From Achromobacter sp. MYb9 (GTDB taxonomy: Bacteria > Pseudomonadota > Gammaproteobacteria > Burkholderiales > Burkholderiaceae_B): a DNA stretch of 38,536 nt. Location: positions 1-38,536 of the forward strand of contig NZ_PCOQ01000037.1 in assembly GCF_002975275.1 (NCBI RefSeq), written 5' to 3'. Below the pieces are notes generated by a model. The model was given only the letters and a program-made list of their open reading frames with translations. It did not search any database and was not told the DNA's origin. How positions within the stretch are numbered: the stretch's first letter is position 1; each line of letters starts with the position of its first letter. Below are positions 22,598-30,885 of the stretch, one piece after another. A program made the position numbers and the translations under genes.

Positions 22598-24118
22598 ATG
22601 CTTGAACGTTTGAATACGGAGTCGTTGCCGCGCCTGCCCGCAGACGTGGAAAAACCCATCTATGACCGCAGCCGTCTCACGCCCGGCATCGTGCATCTGG
22701 GCATGGGGGCCTTTCACCGCGCGCATCAGGCGGTGATGACGGACCTGGCGATGCAGGCCAGCGGAGACCTCAGTTGGGGCATTTTGGGTGTGTCGTTGCG
22801 CAGCGCCGCCACGCGCGACGCGCTGACGCCCCAAGACGGGCTGTATACGCTGGCCTTGCGCGACGATGGGCCCGACGGCAAGACGCGCGAGCAATTGCGC
22901 GTGGTGGGTTCGGTGCTGCGGGTGATGGTGGCGGAGGAAGACCCCAACGCGGTCCTGGAACGCATCGCTTATCCACAGACGCGAATCGTCAGCCTGACCG
23001 TGACGGAAAAGGGCTATAGCCACGAGCCCGCCACCGGCCATTTGCGCTGGGACGACCCAGACATCCTGCACGATCTTGAAAACCCGCACCGTCCGCGCAG
23101 CACCATCGGCATGCTGGTGTACGGCCTGGCCCTGCGCCGAGAACGCAGCCTGCCGCCCGTCACGCTGCTTTCCTGTGACAACCTGCGCGGCAACGGCGAT
23201 ACCTTGCGCAGCCTGGTGCTGGCCTTTGCCTTGCGGGTTGACGTGGGGCTGACCCATTGGATCGACGCGCATTGCACCTTCCCGAATTCGATGGTCGACC
23301 GCATCGTGCCGGGCACCGGCGACCACGACCGGCAACGGATCGCCGAGCGCCTGGGCGTGCAAGACGCGTGGCCCGTGGTGGGCGAGCCCTATATGAATTG
23401 GGTCATCGAAGACAAATTCGCAGCCGGCCGGCCGGCTTGGGAAAACCATGGCGGCGCAACGTTCGTGCGCAATGCCGCGCCCTACGAACGGCTGAAGCTG
23501 CGCATGGTGAACGGCCCGCATTCCACCTTCGCCTACCTGGGTGCGTTGCTGGGCCACCAGACGATCAGCGAATCGGTGCGGACGCCCGCGCTGCGTCAGT
23601 TCGTCAATGCCATGATGCAGCACGAGATCGGGCCCACGCTGAAGGGCATTCCGGATAGCGGACTGGAGGAATATCGCCGCCGCTTCCTGGCGCGCGTCGG
23701 CAATCCGGCGCTGCCGCATCCGATTGCGCAAGTGGCGATGGACGGCTCGCAGAAGATCCCGCAGCGCCTGCTGGACACGATCCAGGACCGCCTCCGCACT
23801 GGCGACGATATCCAACGCCTGACGCTTGCCGTCGCGGCTTGGCTGCACTATCTGCGCGGCGAAGACGAGACGGGCGGCCGCTACGGCATCCAGGACCCGA
23901 TGGCGGCGCGCCTGGCCAAGCTGCTGGCGCGCGCCGATGTCGCCGCGCGCGCATCCGCCCCGTCGCAGGCCGCCCATCGCCGTGCAATGGTGCTGGCGGC
24001 CTTCAAGCCCGTGTTTGGCGATCTGGGCCGCGCGTCCGAATTCGTTTCGGCGTTGGCCGCGCATCTGGAAACCCTGCGCCTGCACGGCGTGATGCGTGCC
24101 GTGGAGGCCGCTACCTGA
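22598..24118 (+). CDS. Mannitol dehydrogenase-family oxidoreductase (fructuronate/tagaturonate reductase-like)
   Basis: This 506-residue polyol-specific long-chain dehydrogenase has the N-terminal Rossmann segment IVHLGMGAFHRAHQA and the catalytic stretch KLRMVNGPHS. K300, N305 and H308 correspond to Lys295, Asn300 and His303 described for Pseudomonas mannitol 2-dehydrogenase. Other landmarks are LLSCDNLRGNGD, CTFPNSMVDRIVPGT and WVIEDKFAAGRP. The family interconverts ketoses and polyols or keto-uronates and aldonates (UxuB, UxaB) with NAD(H). In this operon it could feed an aldonate to the UxaA-type dehydratase. I placed the start at 22598; the longer frame adds 44 residues with no domain character. 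No ribosome binding site is obvious. Confidence 0.85.
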   Translation: MLERLNTESLPRLPADVEKPIYDRSRLTPGIVHLGMGAFHRAHQAVMTDLAMQASGDLSWGILGVSLRSAATRDALTPQDGLYTLALRDDGPDGKTREQLRVVGSVLRVMVAEEDPNAVLERIAYPQTRIVSLTVTEKGYSHEPATGHLRWDDPDILHDLENPHRPRSTIGMLVYGLALRRERSLPPVTLLSCDNLRGNGDTLRSLVLAFALRVDVGLTHWIDAHCTFPNSMVDRIVPGTGDHDRQRIAERLGVQDAWPVVGEPYMNWVIEDKFAAGRPAWENHGGATFVRNAAPYERLKLRMVNGPHSTFAYLGALLGHQTISESVRTPALRQFVNAMMQHEIGPTLKGIPDSGLEEYRRRFLARVGNPALPHPIAQVAMDGSQKIPQRLLDTIQDRLRTGDDIQRLTLAVAAWLHYLRGEDETGGRYGIQDPMAARLAKLLARADVAARASAPSQAAHRRAMVLAAFKPVFGDLGRASEFVSALAAHLETLRLHGVMRAVEAAT

Positions 24119-24128
24119 GGAGTGCTGC

Positions 24129-25181
24129 ATGAATGCGGAATGCCGAGTGGACGCCGTTGAATGGGAACGTTGGGGGCAGGACTGCCTGCGCGTCCAGGGC
24201 TTCAGCGAGGAAGACGCACGGTGCCTGGCCGAAAGCCTGGCACGGACAAGCTTGTGGGGTATTGATTCCCACGGCATCGCGCGTTTGCCGCATTACTTGA
24301 ACCGTGTGGCGCACGGCTCCATCGTGGCGCGCCCCGATATCCGCATCGAGCGCACCGGACCGGGCACGGCGCAGCTGCATGGCGGGCAAGGGCAGGGCAT
24401 CGTGGTGGCGCATCGCGCCAACGCGCTGGCGATCGAGCTGGCCCGCGAGGCCGGCATCGCCGCGGTGGGCGTCAGCGATTCGTCGCACTGCGGCGCGGTC
24501 GGCCTGTACAGCCGCGCGGCGGCCGCGCAGGGCCTGGTTGGCATTGCGTTTACGCATTCCGATTCGATCGCGGCGCCGCACGACGGCTATCAGCCGTTTT
24601 TTGGCACCAACCCCATTTCCATGGCGTTTCCGCGCGCGGGCGGCGAGCCCCTGTGCCTGGACATGGCCACCACGGCCATTCCCTGGAACCGCGTCATGAA
24701 TGCTCGACGCGATGGCGTGGCGCTGCCGCCCGGGGTGGCGCTGGACGCGCAAGGGCATGACTGCACCGACGCCGCGCAGGCTCGCGCGTTGCGGCCCTTG
24801 GGCGGCGAGGATTATGGCCACAAGGGCTATGGCCTTGCCATGATGATCGAGCTGTTGTGCGGGCCGCTGAACGGCAATCCCTTCGGGCCGCATATTTCGC
24901 CGATGTACGACGCGCTGGAACGCCCGCGTGAACTGGGCGCATTCTTCATCGTGATCGATCCCCTGCGGTTCGCCGGCGGCGTCGCGCTGGCGGGCGTGGT
25001 CGCGGCGATGGCGATGGAACTGGCCCAGGCGCCGGGCGGGCCGCGCATGCCGGGCGATCCCGAGGCCGCCGCGAACGCCGAGCGCCAGCAGCTGGGCATT
25101 CCCATTCCGCCCGCGCTGTGGGACGACATGGCGGACTGGAGCGCGCGGCTAGGCGTGGCGCTGCCCGTGCGCCGGGCCTAG
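24129..25181 (+). CDS. LDH2/MDH family NAD(P)-dependent 2-hydroxyacid oxidoreductase
   Basis: The 350-residue product belongs to the malate/L-lactate (LDH2), non-Rossmann oxidoreductases. Landmarks are GIDSHGIARLPHYL near residue 40, IAAVGVSDSSHCGAVGLYSRAA with the catalytic histidine, GTNPISMAFPRAGGEPLCLDMATTAIPWNRV and GHKGYGLAMMIELLCG. The family acts on malate, lactate, sulfolactate, ureidoglycolate, 2,3-diketogulonate or cyclic imino acids, so the substrate is open. In this operon it could oxidise the hydroxy acid released by the hydrolase. GAGGAG lies seven bases before the ATG at 24129 and overlaps the previous stop codon. Its stop shares CTAG with the convergent livF stop. Confidence 0.85.
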   Translation: MNAECRVDAVEWERWGQDCLRVQGFSEEDARCLAESLARTSLWGIDSHGIARLPHYLNRVAHGSIVARPDIRIERTGPGTAQLHGGQGQGIVVAHRANALAIELAREAGIAAVGVSDSSHCGAVGLYSRAAAAQGLVGIAFTHSDSIAAPHDGYQPFFGTNPISMAFPRAGGEPLCLDMATTAIPWNRVMNARRDGVALPPGVALDAQGHDCTDAAQARALRPLGGEDYGHKGYGLAMMIELLCGPLNGNPFGPHISPMYDALERPRELGAFFIVIDPLRFAGGVALAGVVAAMAMELAQAPGGPRMPGDPEAAANAERQQLGIPIPPALWDDMADWSARLGVALPVRRA

Positions 25182-25888
25182 ACGCCCAGATACTGCAGCA
25201 GCCGGGGTTCGTCGTCCAGGAAGGCCTGCGACGAACCGGTCCACGCCACGCGCCCCTTTTCCACGATGGCGTGATGGTCCGCCGTGGCCAGCAGCGGCTC
25301 CAGGTTCTTGTCGATGCATAGCACCGCAAGACCCGTTTGCTTCAGCGTGCCCAGCGCGGACCAGATTTCTTCGCGGACCACGGGCGCCAGGCCCTCGGTG
25401 GCTTCGTCCAGGATCAGCAGGCGCGGGTTGGTCAATAGCGCGCGCCCGATCGCCAACATCTGCTGTTCGCCGCCCGACAGATGGCTGCCCAGGTGGCGGG
25501 CGCGTTCGGACAGGCGGGGAAACAGCGCATATACCCGGTCCAGTGTCCAGGGCTGCGCGGCGCCCTGGCGGTTGTGGGCGGTGGCGATCAGGTTTTCGCG
25601 CACCGACAGGTTCGGGAAAATATGCCGCCCTTCCGGCACCAGCCCGATGCCGCATTGCGCCACCTTGTACGAAGGCAGCCGGCTGATGTCGCGGCCGTCG
25701 AACACGATGCTGCCCTGGGTGGCGGCATTCAGGCCCATCACGGTCTTTACCGTCGTGGACTTGCCCATGCCATTGCGCCCCAGCAGGGTCACGAATTCGC
25801 CGGGCCCAATGTCCAGGTCGATGCCGAAGAGCGCCTGGCTGGCGCCGTAGTGCGCGGTCACGCCTCGCAGTGACAGCAGCGCGGTCAT
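25178..25888 (-). CDS. livF: Branched-chain amino acid-type ABC transporter ATPase LivF
   Basis: This 236-residue ATPase has Walker A GRNGMGKST, signature LSGGEQQMLAIGRAL, and Walker B RLLILDEATEGLAP, the LivF form. It energises the LivHM channel with LivG. Its start overlaps the livG stop as ATGA (25888-25885). It is the last gene of the leftward operon and ends in the CTAG it shares with the convergent LDH2-family gene, with no intergenic space for a terminator. The cluster context suggests an aromatic acid rather than an amino acid as cargo. Confidence 0.92.
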   Translation of the reverse strand: MTALLSLRGVTAHYGASQALFGIDLDIGPGEFVTLLGRNGMGKSTTVKTVMGLNAATQGSIVFDGRDISRLPSYKVAQCGIGLVPEGRHIFPNLSVRENLIATAHNRQGAAQPWTLDRVYALFPRLSERARHLGSHLSGGEQQMLAIGRALLTNPRLLILDEATEGLAPVVREEIWSALGTLKQTGLAVLCIDKNLEPLLATADHHAIVEKGRVAWTGSSQAFLDDEPRLLQYLGV

Positions 25889-26673
25889 GCGGGCACCGCC
25901 GGATGTTGCGCGCTGCCGGCGCGCCGGCCGCCGCGTTCGCTGCCCAGGTAGCATTCGCGCACCTGGGGGTTGTTGCGGATGTCGTCCGCCGTGCCGCACG
26001 CCAGGGCGCGGCCATAGACAAGGACGGTGATGCGGTCGGACAACGCGAAGACGGCTTGCATGTCGTGTTCCACCAGCAGGATCGTGTAGTGCCCGCGCAG
26101 TTGCAGCAGCAGGCGCGTCATGGCTTCGGATTCGTGTTGACTCATGCCTGCCATCGGTTCGTCCAGCAACAGCAGCGACGGCTGGCACGCCAGCACCATC
26201 GCCAGTTCCAGCTGCCGCAGTTCGCCGTGCGCCAGTTCGCCCGCGGGCGTGTGCGCGCGGGCGGACAGGCCGACAAGGGCCAGGGCGTCCTGCGCGGGTT
26301 CCGTCAGCGCGGCGGTGGACAACACGGGGCGCCAGAAGCGGAAACTGTGCCCGCGCCGCGCCTGCACCGCCATCACCACGTTCTCCAGTGCCGTGAATGG
26401 CTTGAAGACCGAGGTGATCTGGTAGGAACGGGCCAGGCCGTGACGCACGCGCTTTTCGACCGGCATGCGGGTGATGTCGCGGCCGTCCAACAGCACGCGG
26501 CCGCCATCGGGCCGAAGTTCGCCGCTAAGCTGGCCGATCAGCGTGGTCTTGCCCGCGCCATTCGGTCCGATCACGGCATGCAGTTCGCCAGCGTGCACGT
26601 CCAGCGACAGGTCGTCGGTGACGGTCAGCCCGCCGTAGCGCTTCAGCAGGTTCTCCACGCGCAGCGCGCTCAT
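25885..26673 (-). CDS. livG: Branched-chain amino acid-type ABC transporter ATPase LivG
   Basis: The 262-residue product has Walker A GPNGAGKTT and Walker B SLLLLDEPMAG. The signature region reads LAHGELRQLELAMVLA, departing from the standard LSGGQ but like other LivG proteins in keeping the Gly and the following helix. The segment GLARSYQITSVFKPFTALENV is the typical Q-loop neighbourhood. It overlaps the livM stop by ATGA (26673-26670) and livF at its other end, so the three are translationally coupled. Confidence 0.92.
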   Translation of the reverse strand: MSALRVENLLKRYGGLTVTDDLSLDVHAGELHAVIGPNGAGKTTLIGQLSGELRPDGGRVLLDGRDITRMPVEKRVRHGLARSYQITSVFKPFTALENVVMAVQARRGHSFRFWRPVLSTAALTEPAQDALALVGLSARAHTPAGELAHGELRQLELAMVLACQPSLLLLDEPMAGMSQHESEAMTRLLLQLRGHYTILLVEHDMQAVFALSDRITVLVYGRALACGTADDIRNNPQVRECYLGSERGGRRAGSAQHPAVPA

Positions 26674-27656
26674 AACGGTTCTCCGGAAGGCTGGCGCAGC
26701 GGCCGCGCCCCGCGCCGGCGCCAAGGCGTATCGCGCAGGCTGCCGTACACGCCTCGCCGCGATACCAGCACCACGCCGACGATCAGCAACCCCATGATCA
26801 ACATCCAATGCCCGGTCAGCAGCTTCAAGCCTTCTTCCAGCAGCAGAAAGGCCAGCGCGCCCACGACGGGGCCGAACAGCGTGCCGATACCGCCCAGCAC
26901 GACCATCACGATCAATTCGCCAGAGGTGGTCCAGGCCAGATAGGACGGCGATACGTACATCGTCAAGTTGGCCAGCAGCACGCCCGCCACCCCGCAGATC
27001 ATCGCCGACATCACATAGGCGGCCAGCCGGTATCGCAGCGTGGGAAACCCAAGCGCGCGCATCCTGCGTTCGTTGGCCTGGCAGCCGCGCAGGGCCATGC
27101 CGAAAGGCGCGTGGACCAGACGGTGCATCAGGCCCAGCACGGCCAGCAGCACGCCGAACGCCGTGTAGTACAGCGCCAATGGCGTATCCAGCCGAAAGGC
27201 GCCGAAGTCGCTGCCCGCGAATAGCGACATGCCGTCGTCGCCGCCAAAGCCGTCCAGCCCCGTGGCCAGAAAATAGAACATCTGCGCGAAGGCCAGCGTG
27301 ATCATGATGAAGGCGATGCCCGACGTGCGCATCACCACATAACCGCTGATAAGCCCCACGACCGCGCAGGCGCCCAGCGCGCCCGCCAGATGCAGCCAGC
27401 CGTTTTCGATGCCGTAATGCGACATCACGCCAACGGCATACGCGCCCAGCCCCAGATACAGCGCATGGCCGAAGCTGACCATGCCGCCATATCCCAGCAG
27501 CAGGTTCAGGGCCAGCGCGGCCACGCCGTAGACGAGTACGCGGCCAAACAGTGCCAGCAGGAACGGTTCGCCCTGCCAGTGGGCGTAGGCGGGCACCAGC
27601 GCCAGCAACAGCAGCAGAACGCCGGCCACCAGCGTGCGAAGAGAGAGCCTGTGCAT
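26670..27656 (-). CDS. livM: Branched-chain amino acid-type ABC transporter permease LivM
   Basis: This 328-residue polytopic inner-membrane protein starts with a hydrophobic helix (LVAGVLLLLLALVPAYA) and contains LLLGYGGMVSFGHALYLGLGAYAVG, the LivM/LivH hallmark, plus GGIGTLFGPVVGALAFLLLEE near the C-terminus. About nine or ten membrane segments are expected. The C-terminal 20 residues are Arg/Pro-rich and probably cytoplasmic. AAAGGCG precedes the ATG at 27656; livH ends 11 bases upstream. It pairs with LivH to form the channel. Confidence 0.92.
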   Translation of the reverse strand: MHRLSLRTLVAGVLLLLLALVPAYAHWQGEPFLLALFGRVLVYGVAALALNLLLGYGGMVSFGHALYLGLGAYAVGVMSHYGIENGWLHLAGALGACAVVGLISGYVVMRTSGIAFIMITLAFAQMFYFLATGLDGFGGDDGMSLFAGSDFGAFRLDTPLALYYTAFGVLLAVLGLMHRLVHAPFGMALRGCQANERRMRALGFPTLRYRLAAYVMSAMICGVAGVLLANLTMYVSPSYLAWTTSGELIVMVVLGGIGTLFGPVVGALAFLLLEEGLKLLTGHWMLIMGLLIVGVVLVSRRGVYGSLRDTPWRRRGARPLRQPSGEPL

Positions 27657-27667
27657 GACGTTCGCCT

Positions 27668-28588
27668 TTATCCGTGCTTGACGGGAAACAGGCCCTGCGG
27701 CCGCAGGGCCAGCACCAGCGCCATCACCACATAGATCAGCATTGATGCGATGGCCGGTCCGGCGGCGTTGGCGGCGGCAGGCGGCAGTGCGGCGCGCAGC
27801 AACGTCGGCAGCAATGCGCGCCCCAAGGTGTCGATCAGCCCGACCATCAACGCGGCCAGGAACGCGCCGCGCACCGAGCCGATGCCGCCGATCACGATCA
27901 CCACCAGCGTCAGGATCAGAATGGGTTCGCCCATGCCGGTCTGCGCGGACAGGATCGGACCCGCCATCAGCCCCGCCAGGCCCGCCAGCACCGCGCCCAA
28001 CACGAACAGCAGCGTGTTCAGCCGCGCGATGTTCACGCCCAACGCGCCGACCATCATGCGGTCTGTTGCGCCCGCGCGGATCAGCATGCCCAGCCGCGTG
28101 CGATGAATCAGCACATAGCAGCCCGCCGCCACCAGCAAACCCACCACGATGATCAGGAAGCGATACAGCGGATAGGTCACGCCCAGGATATCGATGGTGC
28201 CCGACAGCCACGAAGGCAAGCCCATGCTGATGGGCGCCGGCCCCCAGATGATGCGGGTCAGTTCGTTGAAAAACAGAATGAAGCCGAAGGTGGCCAGCAC
28301 CTGGTCCAGGTGTTCGCGCGGATACAGCCGCGCGAGCGCGATGCGGTCCAGCAGCAGGCCCAGCGCCGCCATGCCCGCGATGACGGCGGCCGCGGCCAGC
28401 AGGAACGATCCGGTGTGGCGGAACACGGTGGCGGCGATGAAAGCGCCCATCATGTAGAGCGAACCGTGCGCCAGATTGATGAAGTTCATGATGCCGAACA
28501 CCAGCGTCAAACCGGCGGCCAGCAAGAACAGCAGGATGCCAAGCTGCAGACCATTCAAGGCCTGCACCAGCAGCAGCGTCGTGGACAT
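27668..28588 (-). CDS. livH: Branched-chain amino acid-type ABC transporter permease LivH
   Basis: This 306-residue permease has the LivH start LLLVQALNGLQLGILLFLLAAGLTLVFGIMNFINLAHGSLYM, then RTRLGMLIRAGATDRMMVGALGVN (the loop that meets the ATPase) and GGIGSVRGAFLAALMVGL. I used the ATG at 28588, with AGAGGTGA five bases upstream, rather than the GTG at 28597. It lies between the binding-protein gene and livM. Confidence 0.92.
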   Translation of the reverse strand: MSTTLLLVQALNGLQLGILLFLLAAGLTLVFGIMNFINLAHGSLYMMGAFIAATVFRHTGSFLLAAAAVIAGMAALGLLLDRIALARLYPREHLDQVLATFGFILFFNELTRIIWGPAPISMGLPSWLSGTIDILGVTYPLYRFLIIVVGLLVAAGCYVLIHRTRLGMLIRAGATDRMMVGALGVNIARLNTLLFVLGAVLAGLAGLMAGPILSAQTGMGEPILILTLVVIVIGGIGSVRGAFLAALMVGLIDTLGRALLPTLLRAALPPAAANAAGPAIASMLIYVVMALVLALRPQGLFPVKHG

Positions 28589-28605
28589 GGGGATCACCTC
28601 TTGCC

Positions 28606-28633
28606 GGCGGCCGCGACGGATGTCTTGGCCGCC
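28606..28633 (-). other. Hairpin between the Liv binding-protein and livH genes
   Basis: GGCGGCC (28606-28612) and GGCCGCC (28627-28633) form a 7-bp stem with a 14-base loop just after the binding-protein stop codon. There is no U-run. It may protect the upstream mRNA or damp expression of the membrane genes, as suggested for the similar hairpin after the TRAP binding-protein gene. Confidence 0.4.
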
Positions 28634-28637
28634 CGCC

Positions 28638-29813
28638 TTACTTCATGGCGCACTGGGCGGCGTACTGGTCGGCGACTTTGGACAGGTCCGGGAAGATAGG
28701 GCCTTTGTTCACAAAGGCCACCTTGCCGTCCGCACCCGCTTGCACGTCGGCGCGGAAGAATCCGGCCACCGGGAAGTGGTTGGGTTGATAGCGGAATTCG
28801 CCGCGCACCGATTGGAATTCAGCGGCTTCCAGCGCTTTGCGTAACGCGTCCTTGTCGTCGGTCTTGCCGCCCGTCTTTTTCAAAGCCGAGCCAATCAGTT
28901 GCGCGGCATCGAAGGATTGCGCCGCGTAGCTGGAGGGTTCGCGTCCGTACTTCTGGCGGAACGCCGCGGCAAATGCCTTGTTGGCGGCGTTGTCCAGGTC
29001 CGGCGAATAGGGCACGTTGGTCACTGCGCCCAGCGCGTCCTTCTGCAGCGCGGGCAGCGTCGCGCCGTCGATGGTGTCCACCGACAGCAGCGGGATCTTG
29101 CCGAAGAGCCCCGCCTGGCGGTATTGCTTGATGAAGTTCACGCCCATGCCGCCAGGAAAGAACACGTAGGCGGCGTCCGGCTTGGCGTCGGCCAGCGCGG
29201 CCAGCTCCACCGAATAATCCGGCTGGTTGACCTGCGTGAAGACTTCGTTGGCCACTTCGCCTTTGTAGAAGCGCTTGAAGCCGGCCATGGCGTCCTTGCC
29301 CGCTTGATAATTGGGCGCCAGCAGGTAGACCTTCTTGAACCCCATCTGGTTGGCCATTTCGCCGCTGCCTTCGTGGCGTTGCGTGTTGTTCCAGGAGGTA
29401 GAGAAGAAATAGGGCGAACAGTCCTTGCCCGCCAGGTTGGTGGGGCCGGCGTTGGATCCCACCAGGAAAACGCCGGCCGTCGTGACCGGGCGCACCACGG
29501 CCAGCATCACGTTGGAATACACCACGCCGGTGATGATCGGCACCTTGTCGCTTTGCACCAATTTGCGCGCGGCCTGCACGCCGACTTCGGGCTTGAACTG
29601 GTCGTCTTCCTTGATGACCTGCACGGCAACGCCGCCCAGCTTGCCGCCGCCTTGCTCCACGGCCAGCATGAAGCCGTCCAATTGGTCCTGGCCCAGCACG
29701 GAGCCGGGACCCGTCAAGGTGGTCAGCAGGCCGATTTTCACGTCGGCCATCGCGGTGGCCGATAAGGCCAATCCCATGACCGCAGCGGCGGCCAGCGTGG
29801 TGGTGCGTTTCAT
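28638..29813 (-). CDS. ABC transporter periplasmic binding protein, Liv type
   Basis: This 391-residue protein has a signal peptide (MKRTTTLAAAAVMGLALS, cleavage after AMA) and a type I periplasmic fold of the leucine-binding group: VKIGLLTTLTGPGSVLGQD, KEDDQFKPEVGVQAARKLV, IITGVVYSNVMLAV and VFLVGSNAGP. Relatives in aromatic-degradation loci bind aromatic acids, which fits its place right after the 3-hydroxyanthranilate enzymes. The start at 29813 follows AAGGGA; 60 bases separate it from the decarboxylase gene. The ligand is inferred from neighbours only. Confidence 0.9.
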   Translation of the reverse strand: MKRTTTLAAAAVMGLALSATAMADVKIGLLTTLTGPGSVLGQDQLDGFMLAVEQGGGKLGGVAVQVIKEDDQFKPEVGVQAARKLVQSDKVPIITGVVYSNVMLAVVRPVTTAGVFLVGSNAGPTNLAGKDCSPYFFSTSWNNTQRHEGSGEMANQMGFKKVYLLAPNYQAGKDAMAGFKRFYKGEVANEVFTQVNQPDYSVELAALADAKPDAAYVFFPGGMGVNFIKQYRQAGLFGKIPLLSVDTIDGATLPALQKDALGAVTNVPYSPDLDNAANKAFAAAFRQKYGREPSSYAAQSFDAAQLIGSALKKTGGKTDDKDALRKALEAAEFQSVRGEFRYQPNHFPVAGFFRADVQAGADGKVAFVNKGPIFPDLSKVADQYAAQCAMK

Positions 29814-29873
29814 GGTGTTTTCCCTTGAGTCGCCGTGTGGCACGGTCGTGTGTCGTGAAATGCGCGCAGCGGG

Positions 29874-30875
29874 CTACGCGTTCAAGCCAAAGAACGTCGT
29901 GGTATTGCGCAGCAGGATCTTCTGCTGCACGGTGGGGCTCAGGTCGGCGTGGGCCACCAGGCGGCCGACTTCCTGCTCGCCCAGCGGATAGGGGTAGTCG
30001 GAACCCAGCAGCACGCGGTCTTCGCCCATCACATCCACCAGCAGGCGCAGCGCGCGCGGGTCGAACACCGCGCTGTCGGTGTAGAAACGGTCGGTGTAGG
30101 ACGAAGGCAGTTGCGGGCAGTCTTCGCGGATGATGTCGCGGTGGCGCCAGGCGTTGTCCACGCGGCCCAACAAGTAGGCGAAGCTGCCGCCGCCATGCGC
30201 GAAGCACAGTTTCAGGCTGCGGGGAATGCGTTCGAACGCGCCGGACAGGATCAGCGACAAGATACCCAGTTGCGTCTCGGCGGGCATGGCCACCAGCCAC
30301 GGCAGCATCCATTTCTTCATGCGGCCGTCGGTCATCATGTCCCAAGGGTGCACCAGCACCGGGATGTCGCTGTTGGCGCAATGGATCAGGAATTGCACCA
30401 GCGTGTCGTCGTCCAGATCGCGCGGGCCGACATGGTTGCCGATCTGCACGCCCAGATGGCCGGCGGCCCGCGAGCGCGATGCTTCCTTGCAGGCCAGGTC
30501 CAGGTCTTGCAGCGGCACTTGCGCCAGGGCCTTCAGGCGCGACGGCGCATAAGCGCAATGTTCAAGCGCCAGGTCGTTCATGCGGGCCGCCCAATCGGCC
30601 GCGGCCTGGCCGGGGTAGGTGTAGCCGAACATGATGGGCGTGGCGCACAGGATCTGCACGTCGACGCCGTGGCGATCCATCTGGGCGATGCGCAGCGCCG
30701 GGTCCCACAGGGTCGCGTCGACGGGGCGGAACGGCCGGTCGCCCGCCATGATCTGGCCGGTGGCGCCATCGCCGTCGGGGCGCAGCCATGGCGCGTTGAC
30801 AGGGTCCAGCGCGGCCGCTTCCTGCCGCGTGATCGGCGGAAAGAAGTGGGCGTGCATGTCGATTTTCTGGATCAT
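29874..30875 (-). CDS. nbaD: 2-amino-3-carboxymuconate-6-semialdehyde decarboxylase (ACMSD)
   Basis: This 333-residue amidohydrolase-fold enzyme removes CO2 from 2-amino-3-carboxymuconate 6-semialdehyde, giving 2-aminomuconate semialdehyde. The zinc ligands known for the Pseudomonas fluorescens enzyme (His9, His11, His177, Asp294) appear here at H8, H10, H176 and D293, all shifted by one, and catalytic His228 appears as H227 and substrate Arg51 as R50. Signature stretches are KIDMHAHFFPP, HPWDM, FAHGGGSFAYLLGR and GSDYPYPLGE. It starts ten bases after the dioxygenase gene, so the two are coupled. Residue positions of the reference enzyme are from memory. Confidence 0.93.
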   Translation of the reverse strand: MIQKIDMHAHFFPPITRQEAAALDPVNAPWLRPDGDGATGQIMAGDRPFRPVDATLWDPALRIAQMDRHGVDVQILCATPIMFGYTYPGQAAADWAARMNDLALEHCAYAPSRLKALAQVPLQDLDLACKEASRSRAAGHLGVQIGNHVGPRDLDDDTLVQFLIHCANSDIPVLVHPWDMMTDGRMKKWMLPWLVAMPAETQLGILSLILSGAFERIPRSLKLCFAHGGGSFAYLLGRVDNAWRHRDIIREDCPQLPSSYTDRFYTDSAVFDPRALRLLVDVMGEDRVLLGSDYPYPLGEQEVGRLVAHADLSPTVQQKILLRNTTTFFGLNA

Positions 30876-30885
30876 GGAACAGGCC

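Noticed and set aside
25178..29813. Leucine/isoleucine/valine uptake as the role of the Liv system
   Set aside because: Not excluded, but gene order ties it to aromatic degradation, so I did not adopt it as the main call.
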